A stretch of DNA of 64,000 nt from UMGS172 sp045649545 (GCA_045649545.1 JAZRQE010000043.1:1-64000), one strand, 5' to 3'. Shown: positions 26,448 through 35,203, counted from the first letter of the stretch. Notes: generated from the sequence alone by a model not told the origin. Made by a program: numbers and translations.

Positions 26448-26593
26448 AAGTTTACCTCATTTTAAGTTTGTTACAGTTTAAAAAGTGGGGATTTTAGTGC
26501 AAATTGCTAATAAACGGGTTCATAAAATGTCATTTGTGGACTGTTTTTATAAAAAACGTATAAAAAATGCCCATATTTTTTACATAACAGATA
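26448..26593. other. Intergenic region between CAAX protease gene and repeat copy B
   Basis: AT-rich leader of the minus gene. I see no further gene or strong structure before the promoter that precedes the repeat. Confidence 0.4.
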
Positions 26594-26622
26594 TTGAAAT
26601 TCCTGTGCGTTTGTATTATAAT
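26594..26622 (+). promoter_or_regulatory. Promoter placed directly at repeat copy B
   Basis: TTGAAA (26594-26599), a 17-nt spacer and a perfect TATAAT (26617-26622). The TATAAT is also the first part of the repeat, so an RNA started here would begin within the outer stem and include nearly the whole element. Confidence 0.55.
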
Positions 26623-26826
26623 GATTGCAGTTAGTCGAAACACTCTAAAAGCGTTTCGACAAGCCACTTGACAAGTGGCTTTTGCAAAATTAAATTATAA
26701 TATTTAATTTTGCACGACAATCATTTCAATGGAATAGGACAAATTTTTGACAAAAATTTGTCGCAAAATCAAAGATTTTGTGGCGAAACAGGATTGTTTC
26801 GCCTAACCTATTTCATTATTATAATA
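26617..26826 (+). repeat. Structured repeat copy B (two adjacent four-way junctions)
   Basis: First junction: AATGATTG (26620-26627) with CAATCATT (26718-26725), enclosing hairpins 26634-26660 (GTCGAAAC/GTTTCGAC), 26662-26680 (AGCCACTT/AAGTGGCT) and 26683-26714 (TGCAAAATTAAAT/ATTTAATTTTGCA). Second junction: AATGGAATAGG (26728-26738) with CCTATTTCATT (26807-26817), enclosing 26738-26762, 26764-26780 and 26782-26803 (GGCGAAACA/TGTTTCGCC). Order, loop positions and lengths agree with copy A at 8251-8458 while many stem bases differ in a compensating way. It lies between divergent genes, in front of glgP. Confidence 0.85.
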
Positions 26827-26909
26827 ACGTGATAATATAATAATAAGATATTATCAAAAAATAATCAATGAATATTTAGTAAATTTTTTATATTTTTGGA
26901 GGGAAATTG

Positions 26910-29318
26910 ATGTATACAATCAAAGAAATCTATGACCTTATCGGTCAAAAGCTGACACATAATTTCGGCGTTGCACCGGCTCAAGCCTCGGACGAGCTTT
27001 TTTACAAAGCATCCGTTTTGGCTTTGCTCGATATTATGACCGAACGCCGTGCCGCATTCCGCGAAGATACCTCAAAACAGGAAAGCAAGATGGTTTACTA
27101 TCTTTCAATGGAGTTTTTGATGGGTCGTTCATTAAAAAACAACCTTTTCAATATGAAGTTGGATGAGACCTTTAAAAAGGCTTTGGCAAAATATGACGTA
27201 AAGCTCGATAATCTTTATGAATTAGAGCCTGATGCAGGTTTGGGTAATGGCGGTTTGGGTCGTCTTGCCGCTTGCTTCTTGGACGGTCTTACTACCGGCG
27301 GTTATCCTGCAATGGGTTACTGCATTAAGTATGAGTTCGGTATCTTCCGTCAAAAGTTTGCTGACGGTTGGCAAACCGAAATGCCTGATTTCTGGCTTCC
27401 GGGTGGCAGTTGCTGGTTAGTTCGCCGCGACGGCTCTGCAGTGGATGTTAATTTTGGCGGAAATATTAGAGAAATTTGGTGCGACAATTACCACAGTGTT
27501 GAACTGGAGAACTGTGATACTGTTCGTGCAGTTCCGTATGACCTTATGGTTGCCGGTGCTGACGGCAGAAGTGTTAACGTATTAAGACTTTGGAGTTCTG
27601 AAACCCCGTCTATCAATATGGCGGCATTTAACCAAGGTGATTATGTCAGAGCTTTGGAGCGTCAGGCTATGGCAGAGGTTATCAGCAAGGTTTTGTACCC
27701 CGAAGATAACCATCCCGAAGGAAAGTCTTTGCGTTTAAGACAACAGTATTTCTTGGTTTCGGCATCTATTCAGGATATTTTACAGCGTCATTTACGTAAA
27801 TACGGCACTTTGGACAATCTCCCCGAAAAGGCGGCTATTCATATCAACGATACACACCCCGCACTTGTTGTACCTGAACTTATGCGTTATCTTTTGGATG
27901 AGTGCGGATATGCTTGGGATAAGGCTTGGGATATTGTTGTGCGTACTACTGCATATACCAACCACACAATTATGCGTGAGGCTTTGGAGTGCTGGCAGAT
28001 TGATTTGTTCCGCGGTCTTTTGCCCCGTGTATTCCAGATTGTTACCGAGATTGACAACCGTTTCAGAGCTTCTATGTGGGAGAAAACACATGATGCTGAT
28101 TATGTTGCCCGTACCGCAATTATTGAAGGCGGCGTAGTTAAAATGGCTAACCTTTGTGTTGCCTCCTGCCACAGTGTTAACGGTGTTTCCAAGTTGCACA
28201 GTAATATTATTAAGGATAACCTTTTTAATGATTACTATCGCGTAACTCCTGAAAAGTTTACCAATGTCACCAACGGTATTGCTTTCAGACGTTGGATTTG
28301 TCAGTCTAACCCCGAATTGACCAAGCTCATCACCGAATGTATCGGCGACAAGTTTATTTTGGACAATGCCAAGTTAAAGGAATTTGAAAAATTCCAGGAC
28401 GATAAGGCAGTACTCCAGCGTTTGGCCGAAATTAAACACGGCAACAAGGAACGTTTTGCAAAGTATGTTAAGAATGAGTATGGAATTATCTTGGATACCA
28501 ACTCTATTTTTGATATGCAGGTTAAACGCTTGCACGAGTATAAGCGTCAGCATTTAAATGCACTTCACATTATTTCGGATTATCTGTTTATTAAGGAAAA
28601 TCCGAATGCAGAATTCACACCTAAAACCTACATTTTCGGTGCCAAGGCTGCCCCCGGTTATCATTTGGCTAAAGAAATTATTCAGATGATTATCAATCTT
28701 TCCAAGGCTATTGAAAATGACCCGCAGGTTAAAGATAAGATTAAGATTGTATTTGTTGAGGATTACCGTGTAACCTTAGCAGAGCTTATGATTCCGTCGG
28801 CTGAAATTTCCGAGCAGATTTCATTGGCTTCGACCGAGGCAAGCGGTACCGGTAATATGAAATTTATGCTTAACGGTGCTATCACTCTCGGTACAGAAGA
28901 CGGTGCTAATATCGAGATTCATGAGGCTGTGGGCGATGACAATATTATAATTTTCGGTATGCGTACTCCTGAGGTTTTGGCGTTGAGGAATCAGTACTAT
29001 CCCGGCCGTTATTATGACAACAATCCAAAACTTCGCCGTGCTGTTGATTTTATCACCAACGGTATTAACGGGGTACAGTTCCCCGCCTTGTCAAAGGCTT
29101 TGAGAGATAGTGACTATTATATGGCGTTTGCCGATTTTGAGGATTACTGTGCTGCTCAAAACAAAGCAAGCGAGTTGTATAAGGATACTGAAAAGTGGAA
29201 TAAGATGTCACTTATTAACATTGCTAACGCCGGAATATTCTCGGCTGACCGTTCGATTTATGATTATGCAACCAATATTTGGAACGCAAAGCCGCTTGAC
29301 AAACCGACTAAGAAATAA
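26910..29318 (+). CDS. glgP: Glycogen/starch/maltodextrin phosphorylase
   Basis: An 802-residue GT35 enzyme that releases glucose-1-phosphate from alpha-1,4-glucans. GNGGLGRLAACFLD is near 110-124 and the PLP lysine is in EASGTGNMKFMLNGA near 645-655. QVKRLHEYKRQ near 535 is also typical. GGAGG is upstream of ATG 26910; an in-frame TTG three bases earlier is less likely. The repeat copy B and its promoter lie directly upstream, so the glgP mRNA may carry this structure as a leader. No terminator is evident before the ferredoxin promoter. Confidence 0.96.
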   Translation: MYTIKEIYDLIGQKLTHNFGVAPAQASDELFYKASVLALLDIMTERRAAFREDTSKQESKMVYYLSMEFLMGRSLKNNLFNMKLDETFKKALAKYDVKLDNLYELEPDAGLGNGGLGRLAACFLDGLTTGGYPAMGYCIKYEFGIFRQKFADGWQTEMPDFWLPGGSCWLVRRDGSAVDVNFGGNIREIWCDNYHSVELENCDTVRAVPYDLMVAGADGRSVNVLRLWSSETPSINMAAFNQGDYVRALERQAMAEVISKVLYPEDNHPEGKSLRLRQQYFLVSASIQDILQRHLRKYGTLDNLPEKAAIHINDTHPALVVPELMRYLLDECGYAWDKAWDIVVRTTAYTNHTIMREALECWQIDLFRGLLPRVFQIVTEIDNRFRASMWEKTHDADYVARTAIIEGGVVKMANLCVASCHSVNGVSKLHSNIIKDNLFNDYYRVTPEKFTNVTNGIAFRRWICQSNPELTKLITECIGDKFILDNAKLKEFEKFQDDKAVLQRLAEIKHGNKERFAKYVKNEYGIILDTNSIFDMQVKRLHEYKRQHLNALHIISDYLFIKENPNAEFTPKTYIFGAKAAPGYHLAKEIIQMIINLSKAIENDPQVKDKIKIVFVEDYRVTLAELMIPSAEISEQISLASTEASGTGNMKFMLNGAITLGTEDGANIEIHEAVGDDNIIIFGMRTPEVLALRNQYYPGRYYDNNPKLRRAVDFITNGINGVQFPALSKALRDSDYYMAFADFEDYCAAQNKASELYKDTEKWNKMSLINIANAGIFSADRSIYDYATNIWNAKPLDKPTKK

Positions 29319-29348
29319 TTGGCAAATTAAGAAAATAATAAATTTTGC

Positions 29349-29376
29349 TTGCATTTTGTAAAATCTGTGCTACAAT
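29349..29376 (+). promoter_or_regulatory. Predicted promoter of the ferredoxin gene
   Basis: TTGCAT (29349-29354), 16-nt spacer, TACAAT (29371-29376), 50 nt upstream of the start codon. Confidence 0.5.
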
Positions 29377-29426
29377 GAGTTTACAATCAGGCAACTGAAA
29401 TATTATCAGACGGAGGTGTATTCCTA

Positions 29427-29597
29427 ATGGCATATAAGATTTCTGACGCTTGCATCAGCTGCGGTGCTTGTGCTGCACAGTGCCCTGTTGAGGCTATTTC
29501 TGAAGGTGATGGACAGTTCGTTATCGATGCAGATACCTGTATTGATTGCGGTGCTTGTGCTGACCAGTGCCCTGTTGAGGCTATTGCTGAAGCTTAA
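29427..29597 (+). CDS. 2[4Fe-4S] ferredoxin
   Basis: A 56-residue clostridial-type ferredoxin, MAYKISDACISCGACAAQCP at the start. Two CxxCxxCxxxCP motifs (C9, C12, C15, C19 and C38, C41, C44, C48) bind two [4Fe-4S] clusters. It carries electrons from PFOR to Rnf and hydrogenases in the cytoplasm. GGAGG lies 10 nt upstream. The two halves are nearly identical at DNA level: 42 of 45 bases match between 29460-29504 and 29547-29591. A terminator follows and the rnf operon is next. Confidence 0.95.
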   Translation: MAYKISDACISCGACAAQCPVEAISEGDGQFVIDADTCIDCGACADQCPVEAIAEA

Positions 29598-29624
29598 TAG
29601 TTTAGCCAAAACATTTAAACTTAC

Positions 29625-29658
29625 ATACCCGAGGGGTTACCCTCGGGTATATTTTTTT
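29625..29658 (+). terminator. Terminator of the ferredoxin gene
   Basis: ATACCCGAGGG (29625-29635) pairs with CCCTCGGGTAT (29640-29650), followed by ATTTTTTTT. Confidence 0.9.
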
Positions 29659-29697
29659 TGAGTAAAAAGATTGACAAAAATTGTTTATGCACAAACA

Positions 29698-29715
29698 TTG
29701 TTAAAACATAAACAA
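29698..29715. promoter_or_regulatory. Candidate Rex operator upstream of rnf
   Basis: TTGTTAAAACATAAACAA fits the Rex consensus TTGTTAANNNNTTAACAA with a single mismatch. It is centred between an 8-bp inverted repeat, TGCACAAA (29688-29695) and TTTGTGCA (29726-29733). Rex represses when NADH is low, and rnf genes are plausible targets in Clostridia. No rex gene is in the window. Confidence 0.5.
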
Positions 29716-29874
29716 ATATTGTATTTTTGTGCAATATGTGGTAACATATATTTGTTGTAGTATGTAAAAGAGGTAAAATATAGTTAATAATAACTGTATT
29801 GTTTAGGTTTTTACGATTTTTGAGGCAAAATTTTACTGTTTTGCCGTTGAATTGGCATTTAGGAGGAAACGCAA

Positions 29875-31287
29875 ATGGCAAATCCTGAAGGAATTTTACG
29901 CCCGATAAAAAACATTTTCGGCGGAGTGAAATTACCTCATAATAAAGGCACTGCCGAAGCACATTCGGTTGTTATGCCGCCGCCTGAAATGGTTGTTATT
30001 GCAATGCAACAGCATATAGGTGCCGAGTGTGAGCCTTGTGTCAAAAAGGGTGATACTGTTTGGGTCGGTACTAAAATAGGTGACAGTGATTCTGTTATTT
30101 CAGCACCTATTCATTCGAGTGTTTCGGGTACGGTTGACAGTATCGGCACGCTGCTTTTGCCGTCGGGCAAAACCTGTAAAACGGTCGTTATTAATTCTGA
30201 CGGATTAATGACTCCTGACCCCGAGTTAAAACCGCATACTGTTGAAACAAAAGAACAGTTGGTTGCGGCTGCAAGGGATTCGGGACTTGTAGGTTTAGGC
30301 GGTGCAGGTTTTCCGGCACACGTTAAGCTCAATGTTAACGAAAATACAGCCATTGATACACTTATTGTAAACGGTGCCGAGTGTGAGCCGTATATTACAT
30401 CTGACTACCGTGAGTGTGTTGAAAGTACCGATAGTATTTTGGGTGGTATTCTCCTTATTAAAAAAATCCTTGGTATTAAAAATGTAATTATTGGCGTTGA
30501 AGATAATAAGCCCGAGGCTATTTCCAAATTGCAGAAAATGGCTGAAGATGCTTTAGGTCATACCGTTGGCGTTAATTCTACCGACGACGAAAAGGTGCAG
30601 GCACTTTATAAAATTGCATCCGACAGTCAGGATGCCGATGATTCGGTTAAACTGATGAGATTGAAATCTCAGTATCCGCAGGGTGCTGAAAAGGTGCTTA
30701 TTTACACAACCACCGGTCGTAAATTGCCGTTGGGCAAGTTGCCGTTGGACGTTGGCTGTTTGGTTATGAATATCACCAGTATTTCGTACCTTTACAAGTA
30801 TATTACAACCGGTATGCCGGTTGTATCGCGTACCGTTACCGTTGCAGGTAACGCCGTAGCAAATCCTCAAAACGTGGTTGTGCCTATTGGCACCCCGGTT
30901 GAAAGTATTATTGAATTCTGCGGCGGATATAAAATGGCGGCAAGAAAGGTTTTATATGGCGGACCGATGATGGGTAATGCTTTGGTTGATACCAAAATGC
31001 CGTTATTAAAACAGAATAACGCTATATTGGCGCTTGGACGCAAGGATGCCGAAAGGTTGACCGAAAATCCGTGTATCAGGTGCGGTCGTTGTGCCAACAC
31101 CTGCCCGATGGCGTTGCAGCCGTTGGAGATTGAGTCGGCACTGCGTATCGGCGATATAGAAAGAGTCAAAGGACTTTACGCCGATTACTGTATTGAGTGT
31201 GGCTGTTGTTCGTATATTTGCCCGTCTAAACGTCATTTAACACAAACAATGCGTTTGGCAAAGGCAGAATTAAGAAATTTAAAGTAA
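29875..31287 (+). CDS. rnfC: Rnf electron transport complex subunit C
   Basis: A 470-residue NADH-side subunit. The N-terminal region has HNKGTAEAHSVVMPPP and a GGAGFPAHVKL flavin/NADH loop (~142-152), followed by a SLBB-like part and two C-terminal [4Fe-4S] motifs, CIRCGRCANTCP (~400) and CIECGCCSYICP (~439). It is peripheral on the cytoplasmic side and passes electrons between ferredoxin and NAD+. It begins the clostridial-order operon rnfCDGEAB; AGGAGG lies upstream of the ATG. Confidence 0.96.
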   Translation: MANPEGILRPIKNIFGGVKLPHNKGTAEAHSVVMPPPEMVVIAMQQHIGAECEPCVKKGDTVWVGTKIGDSDSVISAPIHSSVSGTVDSIGTLLLPSGKTCKTVVINSDGLMTPDPELKPHTVETKEQLVAAARDSGLVGLGGAGFPAHVKLNVNENTAIDTLIVNGAECEPYITSDYRECVESTDSILGGILLIKKILGIKNVIIGVEDNKPEAISKLQKMAEDALGHTVGVNSTDDEKVQALYKIASDSQDADDSVKLMRLKSQYPQGAEKVLIYTTTGRKLPLGKLPLDVGCLVMNITSISYLYKYITTGMPVVSRTVTVAGNAVANPQNVVVPIGTPVESIIEFCGGYKMAARKVLYGGPMMGNALVDTKMPLLKQNNAILALGRKDAERLTENPCIRCGRCANTCPMALQPLEIESALRIGDIERVKGLYADYCIECGCCSYICPSKRHLTQTMRLAKAELRNLK

Positions 31288-31299
31288 GGAGGAGTCAGA

Positions 31300-32229
31300 A
31301 TGGATAGATTAACAGTTTCAAGTTCACCGCATATAAGACACCAGGACTCCTCTAAAGGTATAATGTTTGATGTCATAATTTCGCTCTTACCGTTAACGGT
31401 TGCCGCTTGTGTTATGTACGGTTGGTACTCGCTTTTACTTGTGGCGGTAACTGTTGTGGCGGCTGTGCTGTCAGAGTATATCTGCTGCAAGGTTATGAAG
31501 CGAAGAAATTCGATTTATGATTTGTCGGCAGTGGTTACCGGTCTTATTTTGGCACTTAATTTTCCGCCTCATTTACCGCTTTGGATGGCGGTTATCGGTA
31601 GCGTGATTGCTATAGTTGTCGTAAAAATGATGTTTGGCGGTATTGGTCACAACTTTGCCAATCCCGCTATTACTGCCCGTATTGCTTTGTTGGTTTCGTT
31701 CCCAAGTGCTATGACGGCTTGGGTTGCACCTAAAGGTGCCGAGGTTATTACCGGTGCTACTGATGCCACTTCAATGGCAACTCCGCTTACTACCGACGGA
31801 TATTCTTATACCCAGTTGTTTATGGGTCGAATTCCCGGTTCGTTGGGTGAAACATTTAAGTTTTTGATTGTTTTAGCATTTTTATATTTGGTTATCCGCC
31901 GTGTTATAAGTCCTGTTATCCCGCTTGTTACTGTGGGAACAGTTGCTTTAATGGCGGTCATTTTCGGGCTTGACCCCTTATATATGATACTTTCAGGCGG
32001 ACTTTTATTCGGTGCTGTATTTATGGCAACCGACTATGTTACAAGTCCTATAAATTGGAAAGGACATATCATTTACGGTGTTGGCATAGGTGCGATTACA
32101 TTTTTGATTCGACGTTTCGGTTATTTGCCGGAGGGTGTGTCATATGCCATACTTTTGATGAATCTGTTTGTTCCGTATATTAACAGAATCACGGCTCCCA
32201 AGCCCTTTGGATGGGAGGCAAAGAAATGA
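31300..32229 (+). CDS. rnfD: Rnf electron transport complex subunit D
   Basis: A 309-residue membrane subunit with about nine helices. The flavinylation threonine is expected in GATDATSMATPLT (~156-168), the S/T-G-A-T-like motif that links FMN. SSPHIRHQDSS at the N-terminus is typical. It forms the ion-path core with RnfG. GGAGG precedes the ATG, and the stop overlaps the rnfG start by 4 nt. Confidence 0.95.
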   Translation: MDRLTVSSSPHIRHQDSSKGIMFDVIISLLPLTVAACVMYGWYSLLLVAVTVVAAVLSEYICCKVMKRRNSIYDLSAVVTGLILALNFPPHLPLWMAVIGSVIAIVVVKMMFGGIGHNFANPAITARIALLVSFPSAMTAWVAPKGAEVITGATDATSMATPLTTDGYSYTQLFMGRIPGSLGETFKFLIVLAFLYLVIRRVISPVIPLVTVGTVALMAVIFGLDPLYMILSGGLLFGAVFMATDYVTSPINWKGHIIYGVGIGAITFLIRRFGYLPEGVSYAILLMNLFVPYINRITAPKPFGWEAKK

Positions 32230-32783
32230 AAAATATTAAAAGTATTATTATAACCACCGTTATTTTAACGGTTATTTGTGCTGCTTCTGCAGCAGGCTTG
32301 GCAGGTACTAATGCTTTGACCTCGGAACGCATAGCAAAGGCTGAAAAATTGGCAGAGCAAAAAGCTATGTCGAGAATTATCAAGGCAGACAACTATACTC
32401 AGGCTGTTGTTGTTATTAACGGCGTTCAAAACATTTATTATATTGCCGAAAATGAGAACACTTACGGTTATATTTTCACATCTTCTCATAACGGTTACGG
32501 CGGACCGGTTAAGGTTATGACCGGTGTTGATTCTAATGGCAAGGTTATTGCTATTGAGGTTTTGAGTGCTTCGGATGAAACTCCGGGTCTTGGTCAAAAC
32601 ATCACCAAAAAGACCTATTGGGAGAAGTTTAAAGGATTATCCCAAAAGGCAGTTGTTGGAAACAGCGGAAACGTTGAGGCGGTTACCGGAGCGACATTTT
32701 CTTCAAAGGCTGTTGCCGAATGTGTGAATGACGCACTTGATATGTATAAAGCAATAGTTAAGGAGGGTGATAACAATGGCTGA
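32226..32783 (+). CDS. rnfG: Rnf electron transport complex subunit G
   Basis: A 185-residue protein with one N-terminal helix (~5-25) and an extracytoplasmic FMN-binding domain. The covalent FMN site is TGATFSS near 157-163. The start is ATG 32226 (ATGA overlap with rnfD, GGGAGG upstream) rather than the in-frame ATG 15 nt earlier, which lies before the ribosome site. It overlaps rnfE by 8 nt. Confidence 0.94.
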   Translation: MKNIKSIIITTVILTVICAASAAGLAGTNALTSERIAKAEKLAEQKAMSRIIKADNYTQAVVVINGVQNIYYIAENENTYGYIFTSSHNGYGGPVKVMTGVDSNGKVIAIEVLSASDETPGLGQNITKKTYWEKFKGLSQKAVVGNSGNVEAVTGATFSSKAVAECVNDALDMYKAIVKEGDNNG

Positions 32784-33630
32784 AAGCAGTAAATTATCGA
32801 CCCTTACTAAAGGAATTGTTAAAGAGAACCCTGTTTTGCGTTTGGTTTTGGGCACCTGCCCGACCTTGGCGATTACCACTGCCGCAATTAACGGTATCGG
32901 TATGGGTGTTGCTGCAACGTTGGTTCTTATTGGCTCAAATGCCGTAATTTCATTGCTTCGAAATGTTATTCCCGGAAAGGTAAGAATTCCGGCATTTATC
33001 ACAATAATTGCCGCATTTGTTTCGATTATTCAGATGCTTGTTAAAGCGTTTTTGCCGAGCATTGATGCTGCCTTGGGCATATTCTTACCGTTAATCGTTG
33101 TTAACTGCATTATTTTAGCAAGAGCAGAAATGTTTGCTTCTAAAAACCCGATTTTACCCAGTATTTTAGATGCTATCGGTATGGGCATTGGCTTTACCGC
33201 CGCATTAACCTTAATGGGTATGATTCGTGAACTGCTTGGTGCAGGTACAATTTTTGGTCTTGAAATAACCAAAGGTGCCATAGCACCTATGCTTATTTTC
33301 ATTCTCCCTCCGGGCGGATTTTTCGTATTTGGTATGTTGGTTGCACTTTCTAACAAGTTGGCAATTAAAATGGGCAAAAAGCCGGTTAAGAATTTAGGCT
33401 GTGGCGGCTGTAACGGTTGTGCAGGTTGTGATTCTTGCGAAACTTTGGGTGAGTCTGCACCGGTTGACGAGGGCGTCGTTACCAACGCTGATATTGCAAA
33501 GCAATTTGGCGAGGAATTTCCTAAAGATGAGCCAACAGTAGGCGTTATCGGTGACGGCGTTACTGATGAAAACGTCCGTACCGAAGCCGAAAATGTAGAC
33601 GTGCAAAATAATGATGGAGGTGAGCATTAA
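32776..33630 (+). CDS. rnfE: Rnf electron transport complex subunit E, with Cys-rich C-terminal extension
   Basis: A 284-residue protein. Residues 1-~200 are the standard six-helix RnfE/NqrD core, with GTCPTLAITTAA near 26-37 and EMFASKNP near 118-125. A further ~80 residues follow: CGGCNGCAGCDSC at 209-221 then an acidic tail. Such a tail is not part of the proteobacterial RsxE core and could bind a metal or Fe-S cluster on the cytoplasmic side. GGAGG is 7 nt before ATG 32776; a GTG at 32767 is less likely. Confidence 0.93.
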   Translation: MAESSKLSTLTKGIVKENPVLRLVLGTCPTLAITTAAINGIGMGVAATLVLIGSNAVISLLRNVIPGKVRIPAFITIIAAFVSIIQMLVKAFLPSIDAALGIFLPLIVVNCIILARAEMFASKNPILPSILDAIGMGIGFTAALTLMGMIRELLGAGTIFGLEITKGAIAPMLIFILPPGGFFVFGMLVALSNKLAIKMGKKPVKNLGCGGCNGCAGCDSCETLGESAPVDEGVVTNADIAKQFGEEFPKDEPTVGVIGDGVTDENVRTEAENVDVQNNDGGEH

Positions 33631-34220
33631 TGAATGTAACTAACATTATTACCATTGTGCTTGCCGGTATTTTAACCGAAAATATGGTGTTGGCAAAGTT
33701 TTTGGGAATTTGTCCTTTCTTGGGCGTTTCCAAAAAAACTAATACTGCTGTAAGTATGGGTATTGCCGTAACATTGGTTATGTTGCTTTCAACTGCGGTT
33801 ACCTATCCCATTCACCGTTATTTACTGGTTCCCAACGGCTTGGATTACTTGCAGACAATCGTGTTCATTTTGGTAATTGCCGCTTTGGTACAGTTGGTTG
33901 AGATTGTTTTAAAGAAATATATCCCGCCGCTTTATACCGCTTTGGGTGTTTATTTACCGCTTATTACTACCAATTGTGCGGTTTTGGGTATTACAATGCT
34001 TAACTTCACTAATGCAAGAGTTACTAACTATGTTGAGGCACTGTTTAACTCGTTGGGAGCAGGCTTGGGCTTCTTACTCGCAATGTTTATCTTTGCCGGT
34101 GTAAGAGGACGTCTTGAAAGCTCTGATATTCCTGAGTCATTAAAGGGTTTGCCGATAACATTGGTTGCGGCGGCTATTGTGTCGCTTTCTTTCCTCGGCT
34201 TTGCCGGGCTTGTAAAGTAA
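33630..34220 (+). CDS. rnfA: Rnf electron transport complex subunit A
   Basis: A 196-residue six-helix subunit homologous to NqrE and paralogous to RnfE. ENMVLAKFLGICPFLGVSKK at ~16-35 includes the conserved cysteine that helps hold the intramembrane iron site with RnfE; LITTNCAVLG at ~112-121 holds the second. Its ATG shares one base with the rnfE stop (TAATG), implying translational coupling. Confidence 0.96.
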   Translation: MNVTNIITIVLAGILTENMVLAKFLGICPFLGVSKKTNTAVSMGIAVTLVMLLSTAVTYPIHRYLLVPNGLDYLQTIVFILVIAALVQLVEIVLKKYIPPLYTALGVYLPLITTNCAVLGITMLNFTNARVTNYVEALFNSLGAGLGFLLAMFIFAGVRGRLESSDIPESLKGLPITLVAAAIVSLSFLGFAGLVK

Positions 34221-34234
34221 GGGGGGCGACAAAA

Positions 34235-35023
34235 ATGAATCCTATCTTATTTGCTGTAATTATTGTCGCCGGTATTGGCCTTGTTGCAGGTTTGGGTCTT
34301 TCTATTGCTTCAATCGTCATGGCGGTCAAGGTTGACGAAACAGTTGAAAAATTACGTGCCGAATTGCCGGGTGCTAACTGCGGTGCTTGCGGATACTCTG
34401 GTTGTGACGGCTACGCCGAAGCATTGGCTAAAGGCGAGACCAAACCCGGTCTTTGTGCTCCGGGCGGTGTTGAATGTAATAATAAATTGGGCGAGATTTT
34501 GGGCGTCAGTGTCGAAATGGCAGAACCGTTGGTTGCTACCGTTAAGTGCAACGGCAGTTGCGACCACGTTGGCAATAAAATGAATTATTTCGGCGTTTCA
34601 ACATGTCAAGCCGCTAATATGCTTTATGCCGGCACCTCGGAATGTAATTTCGGTTGCTTAGGTTTTGGTGACTGTCAGCGGGCGTGTCATTACGGTGCGA
34701 TTGAGGTTATCAACGGCAAGGCGGTTATAGACCCCGAGCAGTGTACTGCTTGTACGGCGTGTGCATCAACCTGTCCTAAAGGTATTATTGAAATGATGCC
34801 GAAAGAAAAGGTATATGCTAAGGTGCTTTGCTCCAATAAGGATAAGGGCGCTGTTGCACGCAAGATTTGTGAGGTTGCGTGTATCGCTTGCGGCAAGTGT
34901 AAAAAGGCTTGCGAGTATGATGCTGTTATTGTCGAGGATAATTTGGCACGTATTAGTCCCGAAAAGTGTGTAGCTTGCGGTGCTTGTGTTGAAGCTTGTC
35001 CGATGAAATGTATCGCAATATAA
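34235..35023 (+). CDS. rnfB: Rnf electron transport complex subunit B
   Basis: A 262-residue iron-sulfur subunit and the ferredoxin entry point. It has an N-terminal helix (~4-26), a [4Fe-4S] binding region GANCGACGYSGCDGYAEAL (~46-64) and several further clusters, including CTACASTCP near 170-180 and CIACGKCKKACEYDA and CVACGACVEACP near the end. The last gene of the operon; a hairpin terminator follows. Confidence 0.96.
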   Translation: MNPILFAVIIVAGIGLVAGLGLSIASIVMAVKVDETVEKLRAELPGANCGACGYSGCDGYAEALAKGETKPGLCAPGGVECNNKLGEILGVSVEMAEPLVATVKCNGSCDHVGNKMNYFGVSTCQAANMLYAGTSECNFGCLGFGDCQRACHYGAIEVINGKAVIDPEQCTACTACASTCPKGIIEMMPKEKVYAKVLCSNKDKGAVARKICEVACIACGKCKKACEYDAVIVEDNLARISPEKCVACGACVEACPMKCIAI

Positions 35024-35025
35024 GT

Positions 35026-35062
35026 AAGAGTTTTGGCTTCAAGAAAAAAACTCTTTACTTTT
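35026..35062 (+). terminator. Terminator of the rnf operon
   Basis: AAGAGTTTT (35026-35034) pairs with AAAACTCTT (35047-35055), followed by TACTTTTT. The stem overlaps the -35 box of the rpsO promoter. Confidence 0.65.
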
Positions 35063-35082
35063 TAAAAACTTTGTGTTATAAT
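35054..35082 (+). promoter_or_regulatory. Predicted rpsO promoter
   Basis: TTTACT (35054-35059), 17-nt spacer, TATAAT (35077-35082). Confidence 0.6.
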
Positions 35083-35087
35083 GCTTC

Positions 35088-35203
35088 AAGTCGGCGTATG
35101 TGCCGGTGGAAATACCGTTTTCTGAGTTTGGGGAGTAAGCCCTTCTGGGAGTTCACCAACCCTTTACTCGGGAACTGGCTTAAAATTATAGAAAGGGTGA
35201 AAA
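35088..35203 (+). promoter_or_regulatory. Structured rpsO leader, candidate S15 autoregulatory element
   Basis: The ~117-nt 5' leader folds into small hairpins (GGCgtatgtGCC, CGGTggaaatACCG) and a larger stem in which AAGCC pairs with GGCTT and AGTTC with GAACT (about 35136-35182). S15 represses its own mRNA in several bacteria through different leader folds. This assignment rests on position and structure only. Confidence 0.45.

Noticed and set aside
29424..29609. Frames opposite the ferredoxin gene
   Set aside because: They are shadows of the duplicated ferredoxin coding sequence.
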